Below are positions 33,093 through 43,154 of a stretch of DNA of 61,157 nucleotides, piece after piece. The stretch covers positions 1 through 61,157 of the forward strand of contig JADGNY010000021.1 in NCBI GenBank assembly GCA_017883235.1, read 5' to 3'. The notes beneath the pieces were generated by a model, which saw only the letters and a list, made by a program, of their open reading frames with translations, had not been told where the DNA came from and did no database searches. Each line of letters begins with the position of its first letter. Position 1 is the first letter of the stretch. The stretch comes from Thermoanaerobaculia bacterium. GTDB lineage: Bacteria > Acidobacteriota > Thermoanaerobaculia > Gp7-AA8. Made by a program: the position numbers and the translations under genes.

Positions 33093-36000
33093 CTAGAACC
33101 TTACCCCCAGCGAAACCCGCATCGCCCTCGGCGTTTGATACGCCAGGTTGTTCAGCGGCTGACCGAAATTTGAGGCTAGTTGGTAATTCGCTCCCATGGC
33201 CGTGCATGTTGCCGCCGGCGCACCTTGCGGACACTGAATCGGCGTCTGTTTCGCCGGATCGAACGGCAGGAACGCCGTCGACGTCGCGGCGGTGCTTACC
33301 GTCGTGTTGAGAAGCTTTGGATCGAAGATCGCCGCATTGTTGAAGGCGTTGAGAAGGTCGCCCTGTGCGAAGAGCTCCACCGCCGAAACGAAGATGCTGT
33401 AGCGGAGCGCGAGGTCCGTCGAGCGGATGCTCTCCGCTCGAAGCTCGCCGCGTCCGCTGAAGTAGTAGAGGCCGTTAGGGACTGACGCGTAGCCGAGGTT
33501 TGCCGGTGCGCCGGCGTAACGCGTCAGGTTGATCGCCCCGGCGATCGAGTACGGCAGACCGGAGTCGTAGCTCTGCATCAGCGTTCCTTCGAGCGAGCCC
33601 TTGCCGAGCGGCAGACGGTAACCGGCCCAGGCGCGAATGCGGTGACGTTGATCGCCCTGCAGATAGCCGATCGGCGCGACGCGGCTGTAATTGAAATACT
33701 CAGGATAGAAAAGCGACGGATCGGTATTCGCGACCGCGCCGGTCGTACCGCTCTCACCGTCATCGTTGCCGCGAAGCTTCGACCAGGTGTAATGCGTGCC
33801 GAAATCGAAACGGCCCGGGCTCCAGCGCGCCTGCAGCAGCACGCCGCGGTAACGGCGCTCCAGATTGTTGCTGTTTTGGATGAGGCTCAGATCGACCGGG
33901 ATGCCGAGGGGCGTGTTGGCCTTCTTCGTGGCGGTGGTGACGCTCGCGGCGTAGAAATCGCGCCAGTCGCGATGGATGTAGTCGGCGCGGACGAACCCCG
34001 TCTTACCGATCTCGGTGCCGTAGCCGGCCGTGATCTCGCGTACCGAGGGCGATGCCAGCGAGCCGTCGAAATAGGTCGAGTAGCCGGGAATGCTGCGCGA
34101 GCCCTGCGCGCGCAGATTGGCCGCGGTGCGATTGTCGGTCCCTCCCTGCTGGCTGTTGAAGTAATCGAAGATGCGGCGGATCGCTTCATCCATCGGCACC
34201 GTCAGCCCTGTGTTGTTGATGGCCGGCCCGCGGTAGGCGAAATCGATCGCCGCCGCGTTGCCCGCGGCCTGATTCGACGAGGCGATGCTGTCGGCGATGC
34301 GCGACGCATAGTCGGCGAACGAGACGCTGATTCGCTGCCGTCCGTCGCCGCGGAGGTCGTATTGCGCGCTCAGGCGCGGCGAGAGTTTCTGGTCGCGCGA
34401 GCTGACCACGCCATCCGCATCGACGGCATGGTTGCGGTCGAAGCGCACGCCGAGGGAGAGCGTCAGACGCGAGACAACGCTCCAGGTGTCGTTGATGAAC
34501 GCCGAGTCGGTGCGGAGATCGTTCTGATTCGCCGCCACGAGGATCGGGTTCCATCGGATGAACGTCCCGCCGCCGGTGGCGTTTGTCGGCGTGATCACTG
34601 GATAGATCACGCCGTTGATCCACTGCGCCCGCGAGACGAAGATGGAGAAGTCGCTCCCCGACTGGTGATTGTTGGCGTAGCGGCTCTCGGAAAACCGGTC
34701 TACGCCGGCGATGAGGTCGTGGCTGCCGAACGATTTCGCGTCGATGAAGTCGTGGGCCTCGAGCAGCACGTCGTCATTGTTGCGGCGCTCGGCGTCGCAG
34801 ACGGCGCAGAGGGTGGGCGAATGAAATCGCGTGTTGTTGTTGGCGCGGTCGAGAAGCACCGTCCCCGCGATGAGATCCGTCGTCTGCGCGCCGGTGCGGT
34901 CCGAGAACTTGCGTGCCGAGTAGTGGCCTTCCAGCAGCGTGTTGGCCGCCAGCATGCCGTTGTAGTGGACGGCCAGCAGCGACTCCGGATCGATGCGGGT
35001 GGTCAGGCTGGCCAGGTCGTAGATGTTGTTGGCGAATCGGGCGTTGCTGCCGTCGGTATTGACGCCGAACCACGAGGCGGCCACCGTCTGCCGCGCGCCG
35101 ATCTGCCCGGTCAGTTTCGCTTCGTATCTCTTCTGGTCATTCCCCTCGGCATAACTGATCGCCGGCGACGCGGGCGATACGGGATTGCTGGTCAACGCGG
35201 GGATGGAAAGAGTCTGCCGCGCCGTATCGTTCTTGGCCCACCGTCCCGCGCCGAAGAACCAGAGCCGGTCGCGCACGACGTAGCCGCCGAGTGTCCCCTC
35301 GCCGACGTGATTGAGATTGTTCTCGCGCGCCTCCAGCGCCGGCGACTGCGCCGACCACGACGGATTGCTCAATGAATCGCGTAACGATCCGTCCAGCTCG
35401 TTGCCGCCCGACTTGGTGATGGTGTTGACCACGCCACCGCTGAATCGCCCGTACTGCGCGGAGATGGCGCCGGTCAGGACGGTCGTCTCCTGAATGGCAT
35501 CCTCGACATACATCGGCCGCATCTGCCCGCGCGTGTTCTCGGTGACGACGACGCCGTTGACGAGCACGAGATTGTCGTAACCCGGCCCGCCGGCGATAGC
35601 CAGTTCGCCATTCCCCAACGTGTTCCCGCTGACGCCTGGCGCAAACTGCGCCGTAGAAAGCTGATTGCGCTGCACCGGCAACCGTTCGATGAAGGGCAGC
35701 GTCATGTTCGTCGTGACCTCGGGGGTGTCGAGCACGGATGGGGCGTTGGCGCTGACGGTGATCGCCTCGATCGTTCCCGCCGGCTTCATGACCGCATCGA
35801 CCCGCGATGTCTGCGAAAGGCGCAGCGCGGCGGCGAGACGCAACGTCTCCATCCCCGCAAACGTCATCGCGATCGAGTACTCCCCAGGCGGCAGCGCCGA
35901 GAAGCTGTACGCCCCGCTATCTCCCGTGAACGTGCTGCGCGTCCCCTGAAGCTCGGGCGACGAGATCGTGACCGCGACACCCGGCAGCGGACGACCCTCC

Positions 36001-36098
36001 ACCGAAACGACGCCGGTCAGCGACGCGCTGGTCTGCGCGAGAAGGGGGATGGCGAAGAACGAAACCGCACCTGCCAAAGCCACGATGGCTCTCTTCAT
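33093..36098 (-). CDS. TonB-dependent receptor with carboxypeptidase-regulatory domain (Oar-like)
   Basis: A 1001-residue outer-membrane receptor. The signal peptide ends PLLAQ, followed by a CarboxypepD_reg domain (about 24-105, LTGVVSVEGRPLPGVAVTISSP...), a plug domain (about 120-240, LPVQRNQLSTAQFAPGVSGN, GYDNLVLVNGVVV, RFSGGVVNTITKSGGNELDG) and a large barrel ending SLGVRF. Such receptors are expanded in Acidobacteriota and Myxococcota, and their ligands (often large polymers or peptides) are mostly unknown. CGGAGA lies about 8 nt upstream of the ATG. There are no ligand-specific neighbours. Confidence 0.93.
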   Translation of the reverse strand: MKRAIVALAGAVSFFAIPLLAQTSASLTGVVSVEGRPLPGVAVTISSPELQGTRSTFTGDSGAYSFSALPPGEYSIAMTFAGMETLRLAAALRLSQTSRVDAVMKPAGTIEAITVSANAPSVLDTPEVTTNMTLPFIERLPVQRNQLSTAQFAPGVSGNTLGNGELAIAGGPGYDNLVLVNGVVVTENTRGQMRPMYVEDAIQETTVLTGAISAQYGRFSGGVVNTITKSGGNELDGSLRDSLSNPSWSAQSPALEARENNLNHVGEGTLGGYVVRDRLWFFGAGRWAKNDTARQTLSIPALTSNPVSPASPAISYAEGNDQKRYEAKLTGQIGARQTVAASWFGVNTDGSNARFANNIYDLASLTTRIDPESLLAVHYNGMLAANTLLEGHYSARKFSDRTGAQTTDLIAGTVLLDRANNNTRFHSPTLCAVCDAERRNNDDVLLEAHDFIDAKSFGSHDLIAGVDRFSESRYANNHQSGSDFSIFVSRAQWINGVIYPVITPTNATGGGTFIRWNPILVAANQNDLRTDSAFINDTWSVVSRLTLSLGVRFDRNHAVDADGVVSSRDQKLSPRLSAQYDLRGDGRQRISVSFADYASRIADSIASSNQAAGNAAAIDFAYRGPAINNTGLTVPMDEAIRRIFDYFNSQQGGTDNRTAANLRAQGSRSIPGYSTYFDGSLASPSVREITAGYGTEIGKTGFVRADYIHRDWRDFYAASVTTATKKANTPLGIPVDLSLIQNSNNLERRYRGVLLQARWSPGRFDFGTHYTWSKLRGNDDGESGTTGAVANTDPSLFYPEYFNYSRVAPIGYLQGDQRHRIRAWAGYRLPLGKGSLEGTLMQSYDSGLPYSIAGAINLTRYAGAPANLGYASVPNGLYYFSGRGELRAESIRSTDLALRYSIFVSAVELFAQGDLLNAFNNAAIFDPKLLNTTVSTAATSTAFLPFDPAKQTPIQCPQGAPAATCTAMGANYQLASNFGQPLNNLAYQTPRAMRVSLGVRF

Positions 36099-36169
36099 TT
36101 AGATCGTCTCCGGATGAATTGAGGGATGGACCGATGATAGCAACGTTCTCGGAAAAGAACCGTTGACGA

Positions 36170-36258
36170 TTCCGGCGCGAAGCTGAACGTCATCGCCAAG
36201 GATTTCTCACCGCGTTCCCGTCACTTGGGCGAGGCGACAACTGATCGTCGACAGATAA
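36170..36258 (-). pseudogene. Decayed DUF5615 (PIN-like) toxin remnant
   Basis: Directly after the DUF433 stop the minus strand reads L-S-V-D-D-Q-L-S-P-R in one frame and R-L-A-Q-V-T-G-T-R-stop-E-I-L-G-D-D-V-Q-L-R in another. Joined by a frameshift this resembles the start of DUF5615 proteins (acidic D-x-Q/N-L-S-P-x-L-A opening), the usual partner of DUF433 antitoxins. The rest is gone. The call is by eye on about 30 residues. Confidence 0.4.
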
Positions 36259-36483
36259 TCACGCCACCGGCACCGGATGATCGAGGTAGCGCGACGCAAA
36301 CCGCAGACAGGCATGCAGGTCATCCGCCTCGAGATCCGGCATTTCATCAAGGATCTCGGAGGCAGACAGGCCCGCCGCGAAGAGGTCGAGAACATCGCTC
36401 ACGCGCATACGCATCCCCCGCACGCACGGCCTGCCCCCACACTGCTCGGGGTCTACCGTGATTCGATCAGCAATCTGGTTCAC
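36259..36483 (-). CDS. DUF433 antitoxin-like protein
   Basis: A 74-residue DUF433 protein: DRITVDPEQCGGRPCVRGMRMRVSDVLDLFAAGLSASEILDEMPDLEADDLHACLRFASRYLDH, essentially the complete domain with its winged-helix-like core. DUF433 proteins are VapB45-type antitoxins paired with PIN-like DUF5615 toxins encoded immediately downstream. Here only debris of such a partner is visible. It starts at GTG 36483 with TATACT six nt upstream. Confidence 0.88.
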   Translation of the reverse strand: MNQIADRITVDPEQCGGRPCVRGMRMRVSDVLDLFAAGLSASEILDEMPDLEADDLHACLRFASRYLDHPVPVA

Positions 36484-36489
36484 ACGAAA

Positions 36490-36495
36490 AGTATA
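36490..36495 (-). promoter_or_regulatory. TANNNT box (TATACT) before the DUF433 gene
   Basis: TATACT on the minus strand ends 6 nt before the GTG at 36483. Confidence 0.42.
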
Positions 36496-36704
36496 GCAGC
36501 GGCCTCCTCGGCGCTACACGACCTGAAGGCTGGACAGGCCACGACAGAGTCGCTGACGCCGTGTTCATCTCCCTCGGTACGAAGATTCACAGGTCCGGCC
36601 CCCTCTGCTTAGGGCATGCTTACGACAGCCTCACGAGGCCCGAGGCGCGGCATCGCGACAGCGGATGGCCGCTTGCCAGACTGCGCCTGCGCGAAACAAG
36701 CAAT

Positions 36705-37499
36705 CTACCCGCTTTTCACCAGGAGCGATTGAACTTGTTCGCTTGTAAGGTGCCATGGTGATGTCGTGAACCGCCGATCATCTGGTCTCTGGCCTGCACC
36801 TTTCAGCAGTACATTCTTCCAAAATTTTACAGATGCTTTCTTGTTCTTGAGTTCCCGCTTGTGGTCCCCAGCGGAGTCGAACGTCGAAAGAATTAGCATA
36901 TCTAGGCGTGAGACCTGCGGTGCGGTATCTATGTGATAGAAGTCGTTCTTTACGACACCGGCTATTAAGACAGTGTAGATACCGATCTTTAGCGACGCGT
37001 ACTCCGACGTGAACCCTTCAATCACTTCTGCGAGGTACTGATCGACAGAATCGTCAGCTATAGCGTCGATTGTCTCGGGTAGGAGGTCCTCAAACTGAAT
37101 CTTCTTGCTCAGCAGCGGAGGAATGCGGAGTCGGGTGCGATGCCGTACGATAAGGAGAGGTACGGCAAGAATTCGCGGCGAGTAGCTTTTTTCTTCCGCA
37201 TACCACTTGTCACTTGAGTCCTCGAACGAACGCCGAAGAGCATCCGCTACTACCTCCTTGACGACGGCGTTGAACTTATAACGGTCAAAGCTGAGCCGTT
37301 TCCGTACTGCCTTTAGCGCAGCCTTTTCCTGGCCCATCAGGTTATCGCGGATAGCGAAGACTGTTCGCTTGGTTTCATGCGACCAAGCCTCGATATCGTC
37401 TGGCAAACTGTGGCCTTGCTCGATATAGCGCTTTTTTGCAAGGTCGAGGAGATGCTTCTCTGCGTAGCCAAGGATCGGATCATGAAATAGGAAACCCAT
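36705..37499 (-). CDS. Unknown helical protein, 264 aa, in accessory patch
   Basis: I recognise no family. The protein is soluble and Lys/Glu-rich with lower GC codons than most neighbours. It opens MGFLFHDPILGYAEKHLLDLAKKRY, continues with charged helices (FAIRDNLMGQEKAALKAVRKRL, FNAVVKEVVADALRRSFEDS) and a strand-rich middle (RILAVPLLIVRHRTRLRIPPLL), and ends with a short helical tail. GGGAG upstream favours ATG 37499 over the TTG at 37514. It is divergent from the caspase-like gene. The codon usage suggests recent acquisition. The preceding gap 36484-36704 shows nothing recognisable beyond the DUF433 promoter. Confidence 0.65.
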   Translation of the reverse strand: MGFLFHDPILGYAEKHLLDLAKKRYIEQGHSLPDDIEAWSHETKRTVFAIRDNLMGQEKAALKAVRKRLSFDRYKFNAVVKEVVADALRRSFEDSSDKWYAEEKSYSPRILAVPLLIVRHRTRLRIPPLLSKKIQFEDLLPETIDAIADDSVDQYLAEVIEGFTSEYASLKIGIYTVLIAGVVKNDFYHIDTAPQVSRLDMLILSTFDSAGDHKRELKNKKASVKFWKNVLLKGAGQRPDDRRFTTSPWHLTSEQVQSLLVKSG

Positions 37500-37851
37500 A
37501 CGTTTCTCCCTCAACTATGGAGGGCCGTGAGAGCGCATTTCCCCTACCCTTGGAATTGCGACTGCGGTTATTTGTATCGGAGAATAGGGACTGGCTCCTT
37601 CGCACCCTCGCTCTTCGCTCGATGCTAATCCATTCAGCCGTATCGATTTACAACTTCGATGCGTCGCATGGCGTCAAGGGAAGTTCTACTGCGCAGGACA
37701 ACGAGGGATCCCGCTGCCGAGGCGCAAGGCCCGCTTCGTAGCTGGCGGATTCCTCACCGCGCTTCGCACGAAAGCCTGCCCTGAGCGAGCGTAACAAGTC
37801 GAAAGGGTCTTCGTCGGTTCGGGTGACAACGGCTAGCTCGGACCGGACGAG
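37500..37851. other. 352-bp divergent intergenic region
   Basis: Between the unknown 264-aa gene and the caspase-like gene. I see no convincing gene. A 74-codon open frame from 37517 lacks family resemblance. Around 37770-37805 a CCTGCCCTGAGCGAGCG-type sequence looks like a dispersed repeat fragment. Confidence 0.5.
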
Positions 37852-38730
37852 ATGTTACGATCGAACGAGGACGAAGACTTCGTGCATATAGTTGCGGCGC
37901 CCCGTGACGAGAACGACATCCTGGCGGAGAATCGAGCGCGGCTGTCTGCCTGGGCTCCGTCGAACGGCTGGATCTATCTCGAGTACCTCGATGTTTTTGA
38001 CCTGCTATCGCGGATCGCCGACCTACAAACAACGGCGGTTCAACTGGTTGCAGAAATCGAGATCGTGGCTCATGGAAACCCTGCGGTGTGCGATGACCTG
38101 GTGCTTGAAAACGCAACGGTCGGTGCAGAATCCCTTCGGCGAATCGCCGGAATCGCAGACACGACCGCCGTTTATCTTTCCGGCTGCAACACAGGAGTCG
38201 AGTTCAACGACGAGTGCATCGCGCGTTCATTCGCGGCGGCGTACAAAGCGCCCGTGTTCGGGTCGCGAGGGTACCTCGCCGGCACTCACGCCGAGCGGAC
38301 GGAGCACTGCGTAGCCTCCTTCGAGCTCGATGGAATCGTGTACCATTCGTATCCTGGCGCTATCGATGCAACCGGTGATCGCGCATGGAAGCGGTTTGGT
38401 CCTCGGTCGCGTTCAACCGGCGGTGAACACATGCAGATCAAAATCGCCACTTCTGGTTTTCGCCCTGTGAATCTCGCCGTCACCGAAGGGCAGGAGTTGC
38501 TGTCCGCGCTCGAGCAGGTCGTTCGCACGAAACCCGCCCAGTCGGCACGCATGCGAATGGCGCCCGATTTGACCTTCGCGATTCGGCTTGCGGATGGTGA
38601 GCACGTCTTCGAGCTGTTGGCTGGTGGTACCGTCCTGCGCGACCCGGTCACGAAGCATGTGTGGCAGTTCGAGCGAGGCCGCGAGATTCTCCAAAGCCTC
38701 CTGCCCTATCGCAAGCTGCCGGCAGCCTGA
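37852..38730 (+). CDS. Caspase-like (CHAT/DUF4347-type) putative cysteine protease
   Basis: A 292-residue protein without signal peptide. Residues 60-125 read AEIEIVAHGNP (His74), then AVYLSGCNTG (Cys112), the His-Cys dyad layout of caspase-like folds such as CHAT and DUF4347. The following KAPVFGSRGYLAGTHAE and YHSYPGAIDA complete a compact domain to about 185. The C-terminal 100 residues (IKIATSGFRPVNLAVTEGQELL...) look like a separate beta-rich module of unknown function. Catalysis is not proven. It may act with the divergent neighbour. Confidence 0.6.
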   Translation: MLRSNEDEDFVHIVAAPRDENDILAENRARLSAWAPSNGWIYLEYLDVFDLLSRIADLQTTAVQLVAEIEIVAHGNPAVCDDLVLENATVGAESLRRIAGIADTTAVYLSGCNTGVEFNDECIARSFAAAYKAPVFGSRGYLAGTHAERTEHCVASFELDGIVYHSYPGAIDATGDRAWKRFGPRSRSTGGEHMQIKIATSGFRPVNLAVTEGQELLSALEQVVRTKPAQSARMRMAPDLTFAIRLADGEHVFELLAGGTVLRDPVTKHVWQFERGREILQSLLPYRKLPAA

Positions 38731-38826
38731 CGGCTCCTCCCCCCATTTCGTCACAACTTCCTCGTAGCGCTCCACCCGCCCGTCGTTGCAGAATGCCTCC
38801 CCAAACAACCGCATCAGGGGGAAACC

Positions 38827-41586
<2,760 letters not shown>

Positions 41587-41680
41587 TCGGCTGGGTTGCG
41601 CGGTCTTGGGGTGTTCTTTCGGCTTCATCGCTGTGAGATCCGAGACCGCGAGACCCCGGACCAAGCCCCGACCAAGCCCG

Positions 41681-42002
41681 CATTTCTCACAGTCTCACTG
41701 GAATCGGCGGCACCCTGTACCTCGTCGAGAGCCCTTCTCCCCCGCGGTTTCTTGCGGGGGAGAAGGTGCCGAAGGCGGATGAGGGGGCGCTTCACGCGTA
41801 CTTCATTCGCACGCGGCGGGCTGAATGACAACATGCAGGGACGCCTTAAAGCGGTCTTGGACCAGCGTCGGTAAATCGTTCATATCGCGTATGCGCCTCC
41901 CTCATCCGCCTTCGGCACCTTCTCCCCCCGCAAAAAACCGCGGAGGGAGAAGGGCTCTCGACGAAACAGAGTGGCACGAGCTTCAGGCAGACTGTGAGAA
42001 AT
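41681..42002. repeat. Inverted pair of about 110-bp dispersed repeats
   Basis: Left copy about 41681-41790 and right copy about 41893-42002 are inverted and diverged. Both contain CATTTCTCACAGTCT, TCGTCGAGAGCCCTTCTCC, a CCCGC/GCGGG hairpin and GGTGCCGAAGGCGGATGAGG. Nothing coding is visible between them. They account for most of the 510-nt gap 41587-42096. Confidence 0.85.
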
Positions 42003-42096
42003 GCCGGCCAGCGTATGTCGTAACGTGACCCGCACGTGACCATCCCGGGACACAAGGACGTTCGGATGAACCCACATTAAGCGTCAGGAGCCAACG

Positions 42097-42213
42097 ATGA
42101 CCTTGATACTGCTTCTCCTCTCGCTCGTGCAGGATCCGTCCACCCAGGCCGATGCCGTGAAGCAACCACCGCCGCCTCCCTCGTCACCTGGCGAGTGGCC
42201 GTGGCAGATATGA
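42097..42213 (+). CDS. Small exported proline-rich peptide, 38 aa
   Basis: A small frame with CAGGAG six nt upstream of its ATG. It encodes a hydrophobic N-terminus (MTLILLLLSLVQ) that resembles a short signal sequence or membrane anchor, then a polar stretch and a Pro-rich tail (PPPPPSSPGEWPW). A GC-rich palindromic terminator lies 30 nt downstream. Start, length and terminator together support a real transcript. The function is unknown. Confidence 0.42.
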   Translation: MTLILLLLSLVQDPSTQADAVKQPPPPPSSPGEWPWQI

Positions 42214-42242
42214 CGGTTGGCCGCGTGTAGGAGACGACCAGG

Positions 42243-42266
42243 ACGGCGGCCGGATCCGGCCGCCGT
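42243..42266 (+). terminator. 24-bp palindromic terminator
   Basis: ACGGCGGCCGGATCCGGCCG... forms a 12-bp perfect palindrome followed by TTTC. It lies 30 nt past the 38-aa gene. The rest of the gap to 42390 shows nothing else. Confidence 0.65.
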
Positions 42267-42390
42267 TTCACCTTCACCATCGCTGCCGCAGTACCGCTCG
42301 CTGCACGTCATCGAGCGATCCGCGCAGGACGAGCATTTTCAGGAGCACTTGAATCATCGTCGTAAGTAGGCGACTGCTGCAATGCCATTG

Positions 42391-42672
42391 TCAGGACGCG
42401 GTAGCCTTCTTGCGAGCCTTCCTCGTGTTGCCCTCGATGAGTCGATCCGACGTATGGGGTTCGACATCAGCAACTTTCGAGAGGGCCGCGGCAAATTTGC
42501 CGCGTGCGCCGCGTGCGGCTCGCGCGTGCAGGTACTCCTCGCTCATCAGCGCCGACATCTTCTCGGCCACTGCCGAATTGATCAATTGATCGATCGAGAC
42601 GCCCTCTTTCTCGGCGACTTCACCGAGCTTTCGGTGCAAAGACTCCAGCAAACGCACACGCAACACGCTCAT
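42391..42672 (-). CDS. Ribbon-helix-helix / HicB-like antitoxin, orphan
   Basis: A 93-residue protein: MSVLRVRLLESLHRKLGEVAEKEGVSIDQLINSAVAEKMSALMSEEYL is an Arc/HicB-type ribbon-helix-helix DNA-binding unit, and the Lys/Arg-rich tail is unstructured. GGGAGG six nt upstream fixes the ATG at 42672. Such proteins act as antitoxins or repressors. No toxin gene is adjacent; the downstream side (below 42391) holds only the terminator of another gene. Confidence 0.85.
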   Translation of the reverse strand: MSVLRVRLLESLHRKLGEVAEKEGVSIDQLINSAVAEKMSALMSEEYLHARAARGARGKFAAALSKVADVEPHTSDRLIEGNTRKARKKATAS

Positions 42673-42802
42673 TTCGAACCTCCCAGGTCGCTGCCCCCCC
42701 GTTCCATCCCTCCCAATCTACATTCTTGCTCTTCGACGCCGCCTGCGCCATCATTGCTCCGCTTCCGCACCCCACATCACCACGATCAGCGAGGAGGTTC
42801 CT

Positions 42803-43078
42803 ATGCCTTTTCAGGTTACGGTTCAGCGCGAAACGGCGCCTATCGGATTCGATCCGCCCAACCTCACCGACGCGAAGGCGGGCGATGCCGTCTTCTGGCT
42901 CAACGCCGATCATCACACCACCCATCAGATCTGTCCGAAGGATGGAGTGGCCGGCGACTGGGGTGATCCGGTGGCGCCGCAAGCGTCGTCGATGCAGGTC
43001 AACGTCCCGGCGGCCGGCGTCTATCCCTATCGATGCGCCCTCCACGACGACGAGACTGGCACGCTCACCGTCACCTAG
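42803..43078 (+). CDS. Cupredoxin-like protein without signal peptide
   Basis: A 91-residue single cupredoxin domain. A copper-site-like set is visible: His at 37/38 in NADHHTTH, then YRCALHDDETG with Cys78 and His81. In plastocyanin-type sites the axial Met follows three residues after this His (C-x2-H-x2-M); here that position is Glu84. There is no export signal, although the protein lies next to an exported multicopper oxidase, so it may be cytoplasmic or mis-started. The strong GAGGAGG before ATG 42803 supports the start. The TAG-proximal repeat begins at its stop. Confidence 0.8.
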   Translation: MPFQVTVQRETAPIGFDPPNLTDAKAGDAVFWLNADHHTTHQICPKDGVAGDWGDPVAPQASSMQVNVPAAGVYPYRCALHDDETGTLTVT

Positions 43079-43121
43079 CCGGCACGGCCGGCGGCGCTGG
43101 TTGCCCAAGGCTCCGCCAACA
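43079..43121. repeat. TAG-proximal repeat, copy D
   Basis: CCGGCACGGCCGGC immediately follows the TAG of the cupredoxin gene and continues with TGGTTGCCCAAGGCTCCGCC, the complement of copies A-C. Confidence 0.87.
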
Positions 43122-43154
43122 GTTGCTTAACGAACGTTAAGAAAGAGGATCTTC

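Noticed and set aside
37517-37741. 74-codon frame between the caspase-like and unknown genes
   Set aside because: No family resemblance, no ribosome-binding site, and the 3' part looks like a repeat fragment. Kept as intergenic.
41596-42165. Several short frames in the repeat pair region
   Set aside because: They run through the inverted repeats in all frames and show no domain or start signal, except the 38-aa frame kept as a feature.
42620-43108. Minus-strand frame overlapping the cupredoxin and HicB-like genes
   Set aside because: Antisense to two well-supported genes with strong Shine-Dalgarno sites.
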